Assembly: GCA_016223205.1 (NCBI GenBank)
Contig: JACRPM010000006.1
Span: forward strand, 124,001-188,000
Origin: Candidatus Saganbacteria bacterium
GTDB lineage: Bacteria; Margulisbacteria; WOR-1; XYC2-FULL-46-14; WPAF01
Direction: 5' to 3'
DNA length: 64,000 nucleotides
A program made the translations under genes and the position numbers. Position 1 is the stretch's first letter. Each line of letters starts with the position of its first letter. Below the pieces are notes generated by a model that had not been told where the DNA came from, did no database searches, and saw only the letters and a list, made by a program, of their open reading frames with translations. Positions 22,860-31,714 of this stretch are shown here, one piece after another.

Positions 22860-23347
22860 AAATACTGCGCTATAAGGAATTAACTTCCACCCAGGACGAA
22901 GCCCGCCGCATTATCCCTAAAGCCGATGAATGGACGATTGTAACGGCCGAAACTCAATCCCAGGGCAGAGGGAAACCCGGCTCCAGTTGGTATTCGCCTT
23001 TAGGCGGACTGTATTTTTCCGTGATACTCAAACCCCGCAAGAATCCGGCGGACCTTACGCCGATCACCCGATTGGCGGCCAAAGCCGCGGCCCAGGCGCT
23101 GGAAGATCATGATCCCCGGATCAAACCGCCGAACGACATCCTGATCAAAGGAAAAAAGGTCTGCGGGATTCTGACCGAAAAAACCGCGGACGGAATTATT
23201 TTAGGGATCGGCCTTAATATCAATATAGATAAGTTTCCCGCGGATCTTAATGCGACCTCTATTTTCGGGGATAAAGAAACGATCTTTAAGGAGATATTAA
23301 GATGCTTAAAAGAAGAGTATTTAAAATATCTGGGGGTTGGGATATAA
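22856..23347 (+). CDS. birA: Biotin--protein ligase, short BirA-type (probable CTG start)
   Basis: A monofunctional biotin ligase of about 163 residues that activates biotin as biotinyl-AMP and attaches it to carboxylase carrier domains. Visible motifs: SQGRGKPGSSWYSPLGGLYF (the GRGRxGRxW-type nucleotide/biotin loop), KPPNDILIKGKKVCGILTE (the KWPNDI...GGIL motif) and GLNIN. The N-terminal sequence LKILRYKELTSTQDEARR continues the family upstream of any ATG/GTG. The only plausible start is CTG 22856, overlapping the TGA stop of the SLH gene. No HTH regulatory domain is present and the C-terminal SH3-like domain is missing, so it is shorter than usual. Confidence 0.82.
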   Translation: MKILRYKELTSTQDEARRIIPKADEWTIVTAETQSQGRGKPGSSWYSPLGGLYFSVILKPRKNPADLTPITRLAAKAAAQALEDHDPRIKPPNDILIKGKKVCGILTEKTADGIILGIGLNINIDKFPADLNATSIFGDKETIFKEILRCLKEEYLKYLGVGI

Positions 23348-23350
23348 TAA

Positions 23351-23543
23351 CCTCACCCACCATCCCTCGGCTTCGCTCGGGATGGTCCCCCCTCTCCATC
23401 AGAGATGGAGAGGGCTGGAATGGGAGTAGACGAAAGATGATGAAATTAACATATGCGGCATTAGTTTCGGGGTTGGTAGAACCCTCTCCACGTAGTGGAG
23501 AGGGGGGACCCTCCGAAGCGGTAGCGAAGGAGGGTGGGTGAGG
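23351..23543. mobile_element. Short palindromic element without nuclease gene (MITE-like)
   Basis: A 193-base unit bounded by CCTCACCC and GGGTGAGG, with hairpins at each end (CATCCC...GGGATG and CCTCTCCATC...GATGGAGAGG; then CCCTCTCC...GGAGAGGG) and an unrelated-looking middle of about 60 bases. It fills the gap between birA and aroH and supplies the aroH ribosome site (AAGGAGG at 23527-23533). No nuclease remnant is recognisable and no target duplication is clear. Confidence 0.7.
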
Positions 23544-23902
23544 TGTTAAGAGGTGTAAGAGGCGCGACGACCGTTGGGGAGAACCGCAGCCGGGAGATAC
23601 TTTCCGCTACCCGAGAACTTTTACGTGAAATGGTGAAAGCAAACCGGGTTAAGATCGAGGATGTCTCCTCGATTATCTTTTCTGTGACGGCCGATCTCAA
23701 TGCCGAGTTCCCCGCCCGGGCGGCCAGGGAGCTGGGGTGGGGGAACGTCCCCCTGCTGTGCACTTATGAGATAAAGGTCCCGGGAAGTTTAAAAAAATGC
23801 ATACGGGTGCTGATGCTGGCCAATACCAAGCAAAGCCAGAAAGCGATCAAGCATATTTATCTTAAAGGGGCGCAGCGCCTGCGGCGGGAGTTCAACTCAT
23901 GA
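23543..23902 (+). CDS. aroH: Chorismate mutase, AroH class (GTG start)
   Basis: A 119-residue AroH-type chorismate mutase converting chorismate to prephenate. It shows the family signature [14 protein letters not shown] at the N-terminus, [42 protein letters not shown] and the closing [12 protein letters not shown] start at GTG 23543, nine bases after AAGGAGG inside the upstream repeat; a frame beginning at 23534 would add three repeat-encoded residues. It overlaps the DAHP synthase gene by four bases, pairing two steps of aromatic amino-acid synthesis. Confidence 0.9.
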   Translation: MLRGVRGATTVGENRSREILSATRELLREMVKANRVKIEDVSSIIFSVTADLNAEFPARAARELGWGNVPLLCTYEIKVPGSLKKCIRVLMLANTKQSQKAIKHIYLKGAQRLRREFNS

Positions 23903-24918
23903 TCATCATCATGAAGCCGGGAGCCACGGAAGAGCAGATCAGCGCGGTAACCGACAAGCTCAAGAAACACGGCTTCGGCATCCACTTAAGCCAGGGCGTG
24001 GAGCGCACCGTGATCGGCGCTATCGGAGATAAAAGGGCTATTGAGCTCGAGACCCTGGCCATGCTCCCCGGAGTATCCGAGATCGTCCCTATCCGCAAGC
24101 CCTATAAGCTGGTCAGCCGGGAATTCAAATCCGAGGATACGTTGGTCAAGATCGACGGCGACGTGCGCATCGGGGCGGGAGCCCCGCTTTGCGTGATCGC
24201 CGGTCCCTGCTCGGTAGAAAGCCGGGGACAGATAATGGAGATCGCGGAGATGGTGAAGAGCGCCGGAGCCCGGGCCTTGCGCGGCGGCGCCTTTAAACCC
24301 CGCACCTCGCCTTACAGTTTCCAGGGATTAGGGGAGGAGGGGCTCAAGTTCCTGGCCGAAGCCCGCAAGCAGACCGGCCTGCCCATCGTCACCGAAGCCA
24401 TGGATACGCGCGAAGTGGAACTGGTGGCGAAATATTCGGATGTCCTGCAAGTGGGGGCCCGCAACATGCAGAACTTTAATTTATTGAAAGAAGTGGGCAA
24501 ATGCGGCAAGCCGGTCCTCCTAAAACGGGGCGCGGGTTCCACCATCGAAGAGCTTTTAATGTCCGCGGAATATATTTTATCCGAAGGCAACCGCAAAGTT
24601 ATTTTATGCGAGCGCGGCATCCGTACGATCGAAACCTACACCCGCAACACCCTGGACCTGGCCGCCGTGCCGGTCATCAAGAAATTGAGCCATCTGCCGG
24701 TGATCGTCGATCCCAGCCATGGGACGGGCAAATGGGACCTGGTGGCGCCTTTGGCTTTGGCTGCGGTGGCGGCGGGCTGTGACGGCTTGATGATCGAGGT
24801 CCATCCCCGGCCCGAAGAAGCCCTCTCCGACGGGCCGCAATCCTTAAAGCCCGATACTTTTGCGGAGATGATGAAGCAGATAGCGGCGGTGGCTAAAGCA
24901 GTCGGGAGAGCTCTTTAA
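23899..24918 (+). CDS. aroF: 3-deoxy-7-phosphoheptulonate synthase, type I-beta
   Basis: A 339-residue DAHP synthase that condenses PEP and erythrose 4-phosphate, the first step of the shikimate pathway. The first 70 residues form a ferredoxin-like regulatory domain ([17 protein letters not shown]), as in the Thermotoga enzyme. The barrel carries [43 protein letters not shown] and [10 protein letters not shown]. Length and domain order are typical of the class feedback-inhibited by tyrosine or phenylalanine. Its 3' end overlaps hflX on the other strand by 26 bases. Confidence 0.95.
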   Translation: MIIIMKPGATEEQISAVTDKLKKHGFGIHLSQGVERTVIGAIGDKRAIELETLAMLPGVSEIVPIRKPYKLVSREFKSEDTLVKIDGDVRIGAGAPLCVIAGPCSVESRGQIMEIAEMVKSAGARALRGGAFKPRTSPYSFQGLGEEGLKFLAEARKQTGLPIVTEAMDTREVELVAKYSDVLQVGARNMQNFNLLKEVGKCGKPVLLKRGAGSTIEELLMSAEYILSEGNRKVILCERGIRTIETYTRNTLDLAAVPVIKKLSHLPVIVDPSHGTGKWDLVAPLALAAVAAGCDGLMIEVHPRPEEALSDGPQSLKPDTFAEMMKQIAAVAKAVGRAL

Positions 24919-25960
24919 ACAGTTCCTCCCCGCCCAGCTTATCCCGGGCCGAGACCATCACCGCCGGATGATATTTTCCTATCAGGGACTTAAGCGGTCC
25001 TTTATCTTCCAGTTCGTCGATCTTATTAAATACGGTTAAAATGGGCTTGGAAACGATCTTTAACTCCATAAGAACTTCATAAACCGCGCTCACCTGTTCT
25101 TCCAAGAAAGGGGAGGAAGCGTCCACCACATGGAGGAGGACGTCGGCTTCGATGGATTCCTCAAGCGTGGCATGAAAGGCCTCGACCAATTGGTGGGGGA
25201 GTTTCTGGATAAATCCTACGGTATCGGTTAAGAGGATAACTTTACCTTCGGGAAGATACAGACGGCGGGTCACCGGGTCGAGGGTGGCGAACAGCCGGTC
25301 GGCGGTGTACACCTCCGCCCGGGTCAGCCAATTTAAGAGCGTGGACTTGCCGGAGTTGGTGTAGCCGATAAGCGCGGCGGTCTTGATGTTGGTGGATTTA
25401 CGGTTTTGCCTCGCTCGCCGGCGGTGCTTCTCGAGATCATTCAATTCATCTTTCAATTCCGCGATCTTTTTTCTGATCCGGCGGCGGTCCATCTCGAGCT
25501 TGGTCTCTCCCGGTCCCCGCGTGCCGATGCCGCCGCCCAGGCGCGAAAGCGAGAGGCGGGAGCCGGTCAAGCGCGTCATTTGGAACTCGTTCTGGGCCAG
25601 CAAAACCTGGAGGCGGCCTTCCCGGGTTTTGGCGTGCTGGGCGAAGATGTCCAATATCAGCTCGGTGCGGTCCACCACCTTTAATACCAGCTCTTCCTCG
25701 AGGTTCCTGGTCTGGGAGGCCGAGATCTCGTGATCGAATATCAAAAGATCGGCGTCCAGCGCCCCGGAAAGCTGTTTCAATTCTTCCAATTTTCCCGAAC
25801 CGATAAAATAGGTCTGGTCGGGAGATTCGCGGTTCTGCGTCAATTCTCCCACCACCTCCGCCCCGGCAGATTCTGCCAGGCGGCGCAGTTCGGGCAGGGA
25901 ATGGGTGAGGGGGATCTTTTCTGATTTTAGCTTGATGCCGACCAGTATTGCTTTTTCCAT
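24893..25960 (-). CDS. hflX: GTPase HflX
   Basis: A 355-residue ribosome-associated GTPase thought to rescue or split stalled 70S ribosomes under stress. The N-terminal HflX domain (residues about 10-175, including [18 protein letters not shown] and [14 protein letters not shown]) is followed by the G domain with G1 [10 protein letters not shown]3 DTVGF and G4 NKID. Length is slightly short for the family because the C-terminal extension is absent. The ATG at 25960 lies 41 bases from a divergent start, with an extended -10 box between. Confidence 0.93.
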   Translation of the reverse strand: MEKAILVGIKLKSEKIPLTHSLPELRRLAESAGAEVVGELTQNRESPDQTYFIGSGKLEELKQLSGALDADLLIFDHEISASQTRNLEEELVLKVVDRTELILDIFAQHAKTREGRLQVLLAQNEFQMTRLTGSRLSLSRLGGGIGTRGPGETKLEMDRRRIRKKIAELKDELNDLEKHRRRARQNRKSTNIKTAALIGYTNSGKSTLLNWLTRAEVYTADRLFATLDPVTRRLYLPEGKVILLTDTVGFIQKLPHQLVEAFHATLEESIEADVLLHVVDASSPFLEEQVSAVYEVLMELKIVSKPILTVFNKIDELEDKGPLKSLIGKYHPAVMVSARDKLGGEELFKELSRLL

Positions 25961-25961
25961 C

Positions 25962-25990
25962 TTGACCTGATTTTCATTATAACATATAAT
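25962..25990 (+). promoter_or_regulatory. Sigma-70 promoter of the pilus-cluster response regulator
   Basis: TTGACC (25962-25967), 17 bases, TATAAT (25985-25990). The start would be near 25997, five bases before the ATG at 26002, so the mRNA is probably leaderless. The opposite strand of the same 41-base gap holds the hflX promoter (TGTTATAAT, ending at 25976), so two divergent promoters overlap. Confidence 0.75.
25976..25984 (-). promoter_or_regulatory. Extended -10 promoter of hflX
   Basis: On the minus strand TGTTATAAT ends at 25976, giving a start at about 25969 and a nine-base leader before the hflX ATG at 25960. It overlaps the divergent promoter at 25962-25990, so RNA polymerase may not occupy both at once. 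Confidence 0.6.
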
Positions 25991-26001
25991 CGGAAACAGC
26001 C

Positions 26002-26382
26002 ATGGCGCAGAAAATATTGGTGGTGGACGACGAAGAAGATATTGTGACCGCGCTTTCTATCCGGCTCAAGGCCCTGGGGTATGAAGTGATCACCGCCGCG
26101 GACGGCATGGCCGCGCTCGATGTGGCGCGCACCCAGAACCCGGACCTCATTCTTTTGGATATTATGCTTCCCAAGCTCGACGGCTACAAGGTCTGCCGCA
26201 TGCTTAAGTTCGACGAAAAATACCGCCACATCCCCATCATCATGATCACCGCCAAGGTTGCCGATTCCAATAAAAAGATGGGGGAAGAAGTTGGGGCCGA
26301 TGCTTATCTCACCAAGCCCTTCAATCCGGAAGAGCTGGTAGCCCGCATCAAGGAATTGATCAGTGGCCGAAAAAAAACGTGA
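26002..26382 (+). CDS. Response regulator, CheY-like (PilH-like position)
   Basis: A 126-residue single receiver domain: acidic pair Asp10-Asp11 (VVDDEEDI), phospho-acceptor in LILLDIMLPKLDG (about Asp54), switch Thr in MITAKV and Lys in LTKPFNPEEL. It opens a cluster of type IV pilus or type II secretion genes and overlaps the ATPase gene by 20 bases, so it probably regulates pilus function by protein contact. A strong promoter lies just upstream with almost no leader. Confidence 0.9.
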   Translation: MAQKILVVDDEEDIVTALSIRLKALGYEVITAADGMAALDVARTQNPDLILLDIMLPKLDGYKVCRMLKFDEKYRHIPIIMITAKVADSNKKMGEEVGADAYLTKPFNPEELVARIKELISGRKKT

Positions 26383-28027
26383 CCTAAGGGAATCGCTGGT
26401 CTCTTCGGGGCTTTTGACCGCCGAACAGGTGAAAGAATCGGTCGAAGAAAGCCGCCGCTCCGGGGACAGCCTGGTGAAGGTCATCCTCCGCAAAAAACTC
26501 CTCGATGAAGCGACCATCGTCAAATTCCTCGAAGAAGTGATGGGTTTTCCCCGGGTATCTTTGGCCAGCTACCTGGTTGACCAAAAGACGCTGGACGCGG
26601 TGCCTCCCGCGGTGGTCAAGAAATACGGGGTGGTGCCGCTCTTTTTGGTGGAGAACACTCTTAGCGTGGCCATGGTGGACCCTTTCGACGTTAAAGCCCT
26701 CGATGAGGTGCGCAAGCGCACCGGATTCGATGTGGAGGCCATGGTGGCCGCTCCCAGCGACATCAACCAGGCCGTGATCCAGTATTACGGCGTAGCGGGA
26801 ACGCTCGAAGAAGTGCTGGCCACGGTGGCCACCCCCGAAGCGGCCGCCGCGCCTTTGGCCGCCACCGAAGAAGCCCCCATCACCAAGCTGGTGAATCTGG
26901 TGATCGCCCAGGCCGTGGACGAAAAGGCCTCCGATATCCACATCGAACCCGAGGCCAAGCGCACCCGCATCCGCTACCGCATCGACGGCATCATGCACGA
27001 GGTTTCCTCTCCTCCCTCCCACTTGCACAGTTCGATCGTCTCGCGCATCAAGGTGATGTCGCGTATGGACATCGCCGAGACCCGGGTTCCGCAAGACGGC
27101 CGTTTTGAGTTCAAGTTCGAGAACCGGGCCATCGACGTGCGCGTTTCCACTTTCCCCATAATTTATGGGGAAGTGGTAGTGATGCGCCTGCTCGACAAGC
27201 AGGCCATGATCTTCTCATTGGCCGACCTGGGATTCACCGAAGAAAATCTGGCCAAGTTCAAAGAGATGTACAGCCGCCCCTACGGGATAATCTTGGTAAC
27301 CGGACCCACCGGCTCCGGCAAAACCACCACTCTCTATGCCACGCTCCAGAGCATCAATTCACCCGAGCGCAACATCGTCACCGTCGAAGACCCGGTGGAA
27401 TACGAACTGCCGGGCATCCGCCAATCCCAAGTAAATACCAAAGCCGGGCTGGTGTTTGCCAACGCCCTGCGGTCTCTTTTGCGCCAGGACCCGGACATCA
27501 TCTTGGTAGGGGAAATAAGGGACCTGGAAACCAGCAGTGTGGCCATCGAAGCCGCTTTGACGGGACATTTGGTATTTTCCACCCTGCATACCAATGACGC
27601 GCCGGGGGCTTTGACCCGCCTGGTGGACATGGGAGTCGAGCCGTTCTTGATCTCGAGCTCCGTGGCGGGGGTCATTGCCCAGCGCCTGGTGCGCAAGATC
27701 TGCAGCAACTGCAAGGTGCCCCAGGAGGTTGCCAAAGATGTCCTGGATCACTTTAAGGAACTCAAGGATAAGAAGCTCACCTTTTATCACGGCAAGGGGT
27801 GCAAGACCTGCCGCAACACCGGCTATCGCGGCCGCACCGGAATATTCGAAATGCTGACCTTAAATCCCGAGATCCAGGACCTCATCATGAATAAGGCCCC
27901 CAGCAACCAGGTAAAGGAAGTGGCGGTGAGATCCGGCATGAAGACCCTGCGCGAGGACGGCATCTCCAAGGTGATCGCGGGAATGACCACTCTCGATGAG
28001 GTCTTGAGGGTGACCCAGCTTGACTAA
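26363..28027 (+). CDS. pilB: Type IV pilus / type II secretion assembly ATPase (PilB/GspE family)
   Basis: A 554-residue hexameric ATPase that powers pilus extension or pseudopilus growth at the inner membrane. An N-terminal MshEN-like domain (about residues 1-150) precedes the motor domain with Walker A GPTGSGKTT (from Gly314), the Asp box, Walker B DIILVGEIRD and the His box TLHTNDAPGA. A four-cysteine zinc motif follows (CSNC ... CKTC). The GTG start at 26363 has AAGGA upstream and lies within the preceding receiver gene. It is followed by, and overlaps, a histidine kinase rather than pilT. Confidence 0.94.
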   Translation: MAEKKRDLRESLVSSGLLTAEQVKESVEESRRSGDSLVKVILRKKLLDEATIVKFLEEVMGFPRVSLASYLVDQKTLDAVPPAVVKKYGVVPLFLVENTLSVAMVDPFDVKALDEVRKRTGFDVEAMVAAPSDINQAVIQYYGVAGTLEEVLATVATPEAAAAPLAATEEAPITKLVNLVIAQAVDEKASDIHIEPEAKRTRIRYRIDGIMHEVSSPPSHLHSSIVSRIKVMSRMDIAETRVPQDGRFEFKFENRAIDVRVSTFPIIYGEVVVMRLLDKQAMIFSLADLGFTEENLAKFKEMYSRPYGIILVTGPTGSGKTTTLYATLQSINSPERNIVTVEDPVEYELPGIRQSQVNTKAGLVFANALRSLLRQDPDIILVGEIRDLETSSVAIEAALTGHLVFSTLHTNDAPGALTRLVDMGVEPFLISSSVAGVIAQRLVRKICSNCKVPQEVAKDVLDHFKELKDKKLTFYHGKGCKTCRNTGYRGRTGIFEMLTLNPEIQDLIMNKAPSNQVKEVAVRSGMKTLREDGISKVIAGMTTLDEVLRVTQLD

Positions 28028-29138
28028 TGTCGAGGATACCCAGCGGGCGCTGGTCCATCTGCTCGAAGACGTGGAAGCCACCCGCAAGGAGACCGAGGAA
28101 CAGCGCTTCAACCTCGATATGGTCTTAAGCAACCTGGCGGACGGGGCCATTCTGCTGAATTCCCAAAATAAAATCGACTACCTGAATCCCTGCGCGCAGC
28201 AAATATTTCCCGATCTTAAAGCCGGAGATGATTTTTTTATTTTTTTGGGAAATCAACCGGCTTTTTTCAAAGGCAGCGTTGAATTGACGGCCCTCCGGGA
28301 AAGGTTGAACAGCGGTGCGGCCCTGGATGGAGAGTTGATCCTCAATCCCGGAGAAGAAGAGAGCAATTATCAGATCGTTTTCGCGCCTTTGCGGCCCCAT
28401 CGGGTGGTGGTAAGTTTGCACGATGTGACGGAGCTGCGCCAGATGGACAAACTTAAATCCGATTTCGTAGCCACGGTATCGCACGAACTGCGCACCCCGC
28501 TCACGGTTATATCGGAAGCGCTCAACCTTTTGCGTACCGAGGTGGTAGGTACGATCAATCAGGAACAAAAAGAATGCGTGGGCATGGCCAGCCGCAATAT
28601 CGACCGCCTGGGCAAGCTGGTCAACAATGTATTGGACCTTTCCAAGCTTGAAGCCGGGCGGCTGGAGTTCCGTCAGGAAAAGGTGGAGATCACGCCGATC
28701 CTAAAGAACGCGGTGGAATCGTTCAAGCCGGTTTATGCCAAAAAGAATCTGGGCTTGGAACTTAAAGCAGAAGCGGATTACGCGGTCCGCGCCGATGTAG
28801 ACAAGGTCGAGCAGGTAATAACCAACTTGCTTAACAATTCCTATAAATTCACCGAGCCCAATGGGCGGGTAGAGGTTTCGGCCAATTTAACGGAAGGAGG
28901 GGTGCGGGTCGGCGTTAAGGACAGCGGAGTGGGCATCTCGCAGAAAGACCAGGCCCGCCTGTTCTCCAAATTTGTCCAGGTGGGGGACCGTTACACCCGG
29001 CAGTCGGGCGGGACCGGCTTGGGCCTATATATAACCAAACGGCTGATCGAAGCGCAGGGCGGCACGATCGGGGTGAAGTCCGATACCGGCAAGGGCACCG
29101 AAATATTTTTTACCCTGCCGCTCTACAAGCCCGCCTAA
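28020..29138 (+). CDS. PAS-containing soluble histidine kinase in the pilus cluster (TTG start)
   Basis: A 372-residue kinase without membrane helices: a PAS-like domain (about residues 38-130; LADGAILLNSQNKIDYLN to VVSLHDVTELRQ), HisKA with His155 (TVSHELRTPLTVIS), and HATPase (NLLNNSYKFT, DSGVGIS, GTGLGLYITKRL). The TTG start at 28020 overlaps the pilB stop by eight bases; GAGGG lies upstream. It is followed by a receiver gene, its likely partner. A small GC hairpin (GCCCGCC/GGCGGGC) spans its stop codon. Confidence 0.9.
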   Translation: MTNVEDTQRALVHLLEDVEATRKETEEQRFNLDMVLSNLADGAILLNSQNKIDYLNPCAQQIFPDLKAGDDFFIFLGNQPAFFKGSVELTALRERLNSGAALDGELILNPGEEESNYQIVFAPLRPHRVVVSLHDVTELRQMDKLKSDFVATVSHELRTPLTVISEALNLLRTEVVGTINQEQKECVGMASRNIDRLGKLVNNVLDLSKLEAGRLEFRQEKVEITPILKNAVESFKPVYAKKNLGLELKAEADYAVRADVDKVEQVITNLLNNSYKFTEPNGRVEVSANLTEGGVRVGVKDSGVGISQKDQARLFSKFVQVGDRYTRQSGGTGLGLYITKRLIEAQGGTIGVKSDTGKGTEIFFTLPLYKPA

Positions 29139-29159
29139 GGCGGGCAAGGAGGAAAAATA

Positions 29160-29534
29160 ATGGCAAAAAAGATCATGGTAGTGGACGACGAGCCGGAGAT
29201 ACTGGGGATCTTGAAATTCAGGATGAGCAGCTGGGGCTATGAGGCGCTGACGGCAGCGAGCGGCAAAGAAGCGCTGCAAGCCGCCGAAGCCAAGAAGCCC
29301 GACCTGATCCTGTTGGACGTTATGATGCCGGGAATGAGCGGATTCGATGTTTTACGCGAGCTTAAGGCCAAAGAGAGCACCAAAAATATCCCGGTCATCA
29401 TGATCACCGTTGCCGCGGCCAAACACGAGGTGGATGAAGGGATCAAACTGGGCGCGGCATATTATTTGAGCAAGCCCTACGATGCGCAGGAATTGCTTAA
29501 GCGCATCCAAAGCATTTTAGGCCCGGAGGCCTGA
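29160..29534 (+). CDS. Response regulator, single receiver domain
   Basis: A 124-residue CheY-like receiver with the acidic pair at Asp9-Asp10, phospho-acceptor in LILLDVMMPGMSG (about Asp53), switch Thr in MITVAA and Lys in LSKPYD. AAGGAGG precedes the ATG. Its stop overlaps the pilC start by one base. No output domain is present. Together with the kinase before it and the receiver at 26002 it forms a two-component set embedded among pilus genes. Confidence 0.9.
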   Translation: MAKKIMVVDDEPEILGILKFRMSSWGYEALTAASGKEALQAAEAKKPDLILLDVMMPGMSGFDVLRELKAKESTKNIPVIMITVAAAKHEVDEGIKLGAAYYLSKPYDAQELLKRIQSILGPEA

Positions 29535-30754
29535 TGCCTACTTTTTCTTACAAGGCCAAGGACAAATATGGGGTGGGCATGGAAGGCGCCATGGAGGCGC
29601 CCTCGGCGGCGGCGGTCAGCAGCCGGCTTTCGGGCAGCGGTTATATTCCGGTTACTATCACCGAACAGGAGGCCGGCCTCACCGGCAACCTGGAAGATCT
29701 TTTGGCCCGCTTTGCCAGCATCAAGCCCGAAGAGATGATCGTCTTTACCCGCCAGCTATCTTCGATCTTGGGGGCGGGAGTGCCGCTGCTCGAATCGCTC
29801 GAAGCGCTCTACGAGCAGATGAGCAGCCGAAAGTTCAAGCAGATCATCCTTTCCATGCGGCACTCGATCGAGAGCGGGGCCAGCTTTTCGGAAGCGATGG
29901 AAAAAGAAAAGAAGACCTTCTCCATGGTATTTGTGGCCATGGTGAAAGCGGGGGAGCGGGCGGGCATCCTCGGCGAGGTGCTGGATCGCCTGGCCCAGCT
30001 GCTCGAGCGCGATTTTGAGAACGTGCAGAAGATCAAATCCGCCACCCGCTATCCGATGATGGTGGTCATCGCCCTGGTGATCGCCTTTTTCATTGTAGTG
30101 ACCTTTGTCATCCCGCGCTTTTCCCAGCTCTATGCCAACTTCAAGACCGAGCTGCCTTTGCCTACCCGGATCCTTTTGGGGACCAACTGGGTGATACGCA
30201 ATTACTTCATTTATATTATCCTCATAACCTCCCTATCCTTTTATCTCCTTAAAAAGTTCCTGGATACCGAGACCGGGAAAATGTGGTGGGACCGTTTTTC
30301 GCTTTCGGTCCCGGTCTTCGGCACCCTGGTGAACAAGCTGCTTTTGGCGCGTTTTGCCCGCATGCTCTCCGCTATGCTTAAATCCGGCATTCCCATCCTC
30401 GAGGCGCTCAACATTACCCGGGACACCATGGACAACCGGGTGCTGGCCAAGGTGATAAACACCATGCGCGAAGATGTGACCCGGGGAGTGGCGCTTTCGG
30501 AGCCCATGCGCGGCTCGAAAGTGTTCCCCCCCTTGGCCATCCAAATGGTGGCCATCGGGGAGCGGGCCGGGGCGCTCGAGAGCATGTTAAGCAAAGTGGC
30601 CGATTACTTCGATCGCGACGCGGATTACATGATCCGCAACCTAACGCCGCTGCTCGAGCCGCTGCTGCTTTTGATGCTGGCTTTCCTGGTTACCCTTTTA
30701 GCCTTGGGGGTTTTCCTTCCCATGTGGGACATGGTCAAACTGGTAAAAATGTAG
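29534..30754 (+). CDS. pilC: Type IV pilus / type II secretion inner-membrane platform protein (PilC/GspF)
   Basis: A 406-residue platform protein that anchors the assembly ATPase. It has the two GspF repeats (FTRQLSSILGAGVPLLESLEAL and FARMLSAMLKSGIPILEALNIT) and three membrane helices (about 175-195, 215-240 and 375-400). Each repeat carries the conserved GERAG motif. Length is typical. Start ATG 29534 overlaps the preceding stop. The pilM-N-O-P-Q and pilT genes expected in a full T4P locus are not in this window. Confidence 0.94.
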   Translation: MPTFSYKAKDKYGVGMEGAMEAPSAAAVSSRLSGSGYIPVTITEQEAGLTGNLEDLLARFASIKPEEMIVFTRQLSSILGAGVPLLESLEALYEQMSSRKFKQIILSMRHSIESGASFSEAMEKEKKTFSMVFVAMVKAGERAGILGEVLDRLAQLLERDFENVQKIKSATRYPMMVVIALVIAFFIVVTFVIPRFSQLYANFKTELPLPTRILLGTNWVIRNYFIYIILITSLSFYLLKKFLDTETGKMWWDRFSLSVPVFGTLVNKLLLARFARMLSAMLKSGIPILEALNITRDTMDNRVLAKVINTMREDVTRGVALSEPMRGSKVFPPLAIQMVAIGERAGALESMLSKVADYFDRDADYMIRNLTPLLEPLLLLMLAFLVTLLALGVFLPMWDMVKLVKM

Positions 30755-30782
30755 TTGACAAAAATTCAGGGCAATCTATAAT
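30755..30782 (+). promoter_or_regulatory. Consensus sigma-70 promoter
   Basis: TTGACA (30755-30760), 16 bases, TATAAT (30777-30782): both hexamers match consensus. The -35 box begins right after the pilC stop. Transcription would start near 30789, with GGGGAGGA in the leader ahead of the ATG at 30805. It probably drives the membrane-protein and pilin genes at a high level. Confidence 0.8.
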
Positions 30783-30804
30783 TGCGCAAAAGGGGAGGAA
30801 TTAA

Positions 30805-31230
30805 ATGGAATATTTGATCTTGGCCGCGATCGTTGCGCTCTTGTTCGGTATCCTGTTCCTGATGTCGCCGGAGACCCTGGGCAAGTGGGGGGAGGCCGGC
30901 AACCGGACCATCATGGTGCTCGACGAAAAACTTTCATCCATCCGTCTGCTCACGGGATTGGCCCTCTTGATATTGGGCGGCTTCATCATCTGGGCGGTCG
31001 CTCCCTATGGCGCGCTCTGGTATCTGCATCTCATCGGCATCATCTCCATCTTTTTCGGCATTCTCTATCTGGCGGCGCCGGAAGGGCTTAAAATGCTCTC
31101 CACCATCTTCAACGTGGTCTTGCTTTCGACCGACGAAGTGGTGCTGGCGGTGCGCAAGACAGCGGGCATCATCCTGCTGGTGGCCGGGGCCTACATCCTT
31201 TATTCGGTCTATTATCTGGGCGCTAAGTAG
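30805..31230 (+). CDS. Four-helix membrane protein, unknown function
   Basis: A 141-residue integral membrane protein with hydrophobic segments at about 4-22, 48-66, 72-92 and 112-135, and a loop containing PETLGKWGEAGNRTIMVLD. A second half with PEGLKMLSTIFNVVLLSTDEV resembles the first, suggesting an internal duplication. I do not recognise the family. It lies between pilC and the pilin gene behind a consensus promoter, so a link to pilus assembly is possible but unproven. Confidence 0.7.
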   Translation: MEYLILAAIVALLFGILFLMSPETLGKWGEAGNRTIMVLDEKLSSIRLLTGLALLILGGFIIWAVAPYGALWYLHLIGIISIFFGILYLAAPEGLKMLSTIFNVVLLSTDEVVLAVRKTAGIILLVAGAYILYSVYYLGAK

Positions 31231-31272
31231 CGCAGATCTTTCAAGTTTTCAATAAGGAGGTGAGATAAGAGA

Positions 31273-31653
31273 ATGAAGAGACGAGGTTTTACTTTAATCG
31301 AACTCGTGATGGTGATAGTTATCTTGGGTATTTTGGCGGCTATGGTTCTGCCGAGGTTCATCGACCTGCAGAGCAAGGCCAGGGAATCGGCCAGTAAGGG
31401 CTCCTTGGGCGCTATCCGCGCGGCAGTGGCGGTGACCTACGCCAGCAACGCGGCCTATGGCGATACCACTCCGATCCCGACCAATGTTACGGCCGACATG
31501 TTCCAGGATTCGACCGTCCCCACCGAGCCGATAAGCAGCAGCACGGTAATTACTCTGTTGACCACCCCTCCGGGAGAGACCGGATCGGGATGGAGATATG
31601 ATTCGGTGAATGGGCGCGTCTGGGTGAACAGCAGCGACTATTCGACCTGGTAA
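31273..31653 (+). CDS. Type IV pilin-like / pseudopilin protein
   Basis: A 126-residue prepilin. The class III leader is KRRG followed by FTLIELVMVIVILGILAAM, with the prepilin peptidase cut after Gly5, methylated Phe and Glu at position +5 of the mature protein. The rest is a short globular domain with Thr/Ser/Pro-rich loops and a C-terminal W. It resembles GspG/PilA-like minor or major pilins; there are too few cysteines for a disulfide loop. GGAGGTGA precedes the ATG, and a strong terminator follows the gene. Confidence 0.9.
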   Translation: MKRRGFTLIELVMVIVILGILAAMVLPRFIDLQSKARESASKGSLGAIRAAVAVTYASNAAYGDTTPIPTNVTADMFQDSTVPTEPISSSTVITLLTTPPGETGSGWRYDSVNGRVWVNSSDYSTW

Positions 31654-31678
31654 GAAATAGAGAAGCTTCTTTATAAGC

Positions 31679-31712
31679 GAGGGCAACTCATTGTGGTTGC
31701 CCTCGTTTTTTT
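31679..31712 (+). terminator. Rho-independent terminator after the pilin gene
   Basis: A 9-base-pair perfect stem (GAGGGCAAC at 31679-31687 with GTTGCCCTC at 31696-31704), an 8-base loop, then G and seven T. It ends the pilus transcript immediately before a palindromic element. Confidence 0.92.
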
Positions 31713-31714
31713 CT

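Noticed and set aside
23302..23541. 79-codon frame between birA and aroH
   Set aside because: It is mostly palindromic element sequence with low-complexity translation.
29129..29145. GC hairpin at the end of the kinase gene as a terminator
   Set aside because: No T-run follows and AAGGAGG for the next gene begins immediately, so read-through is expected.
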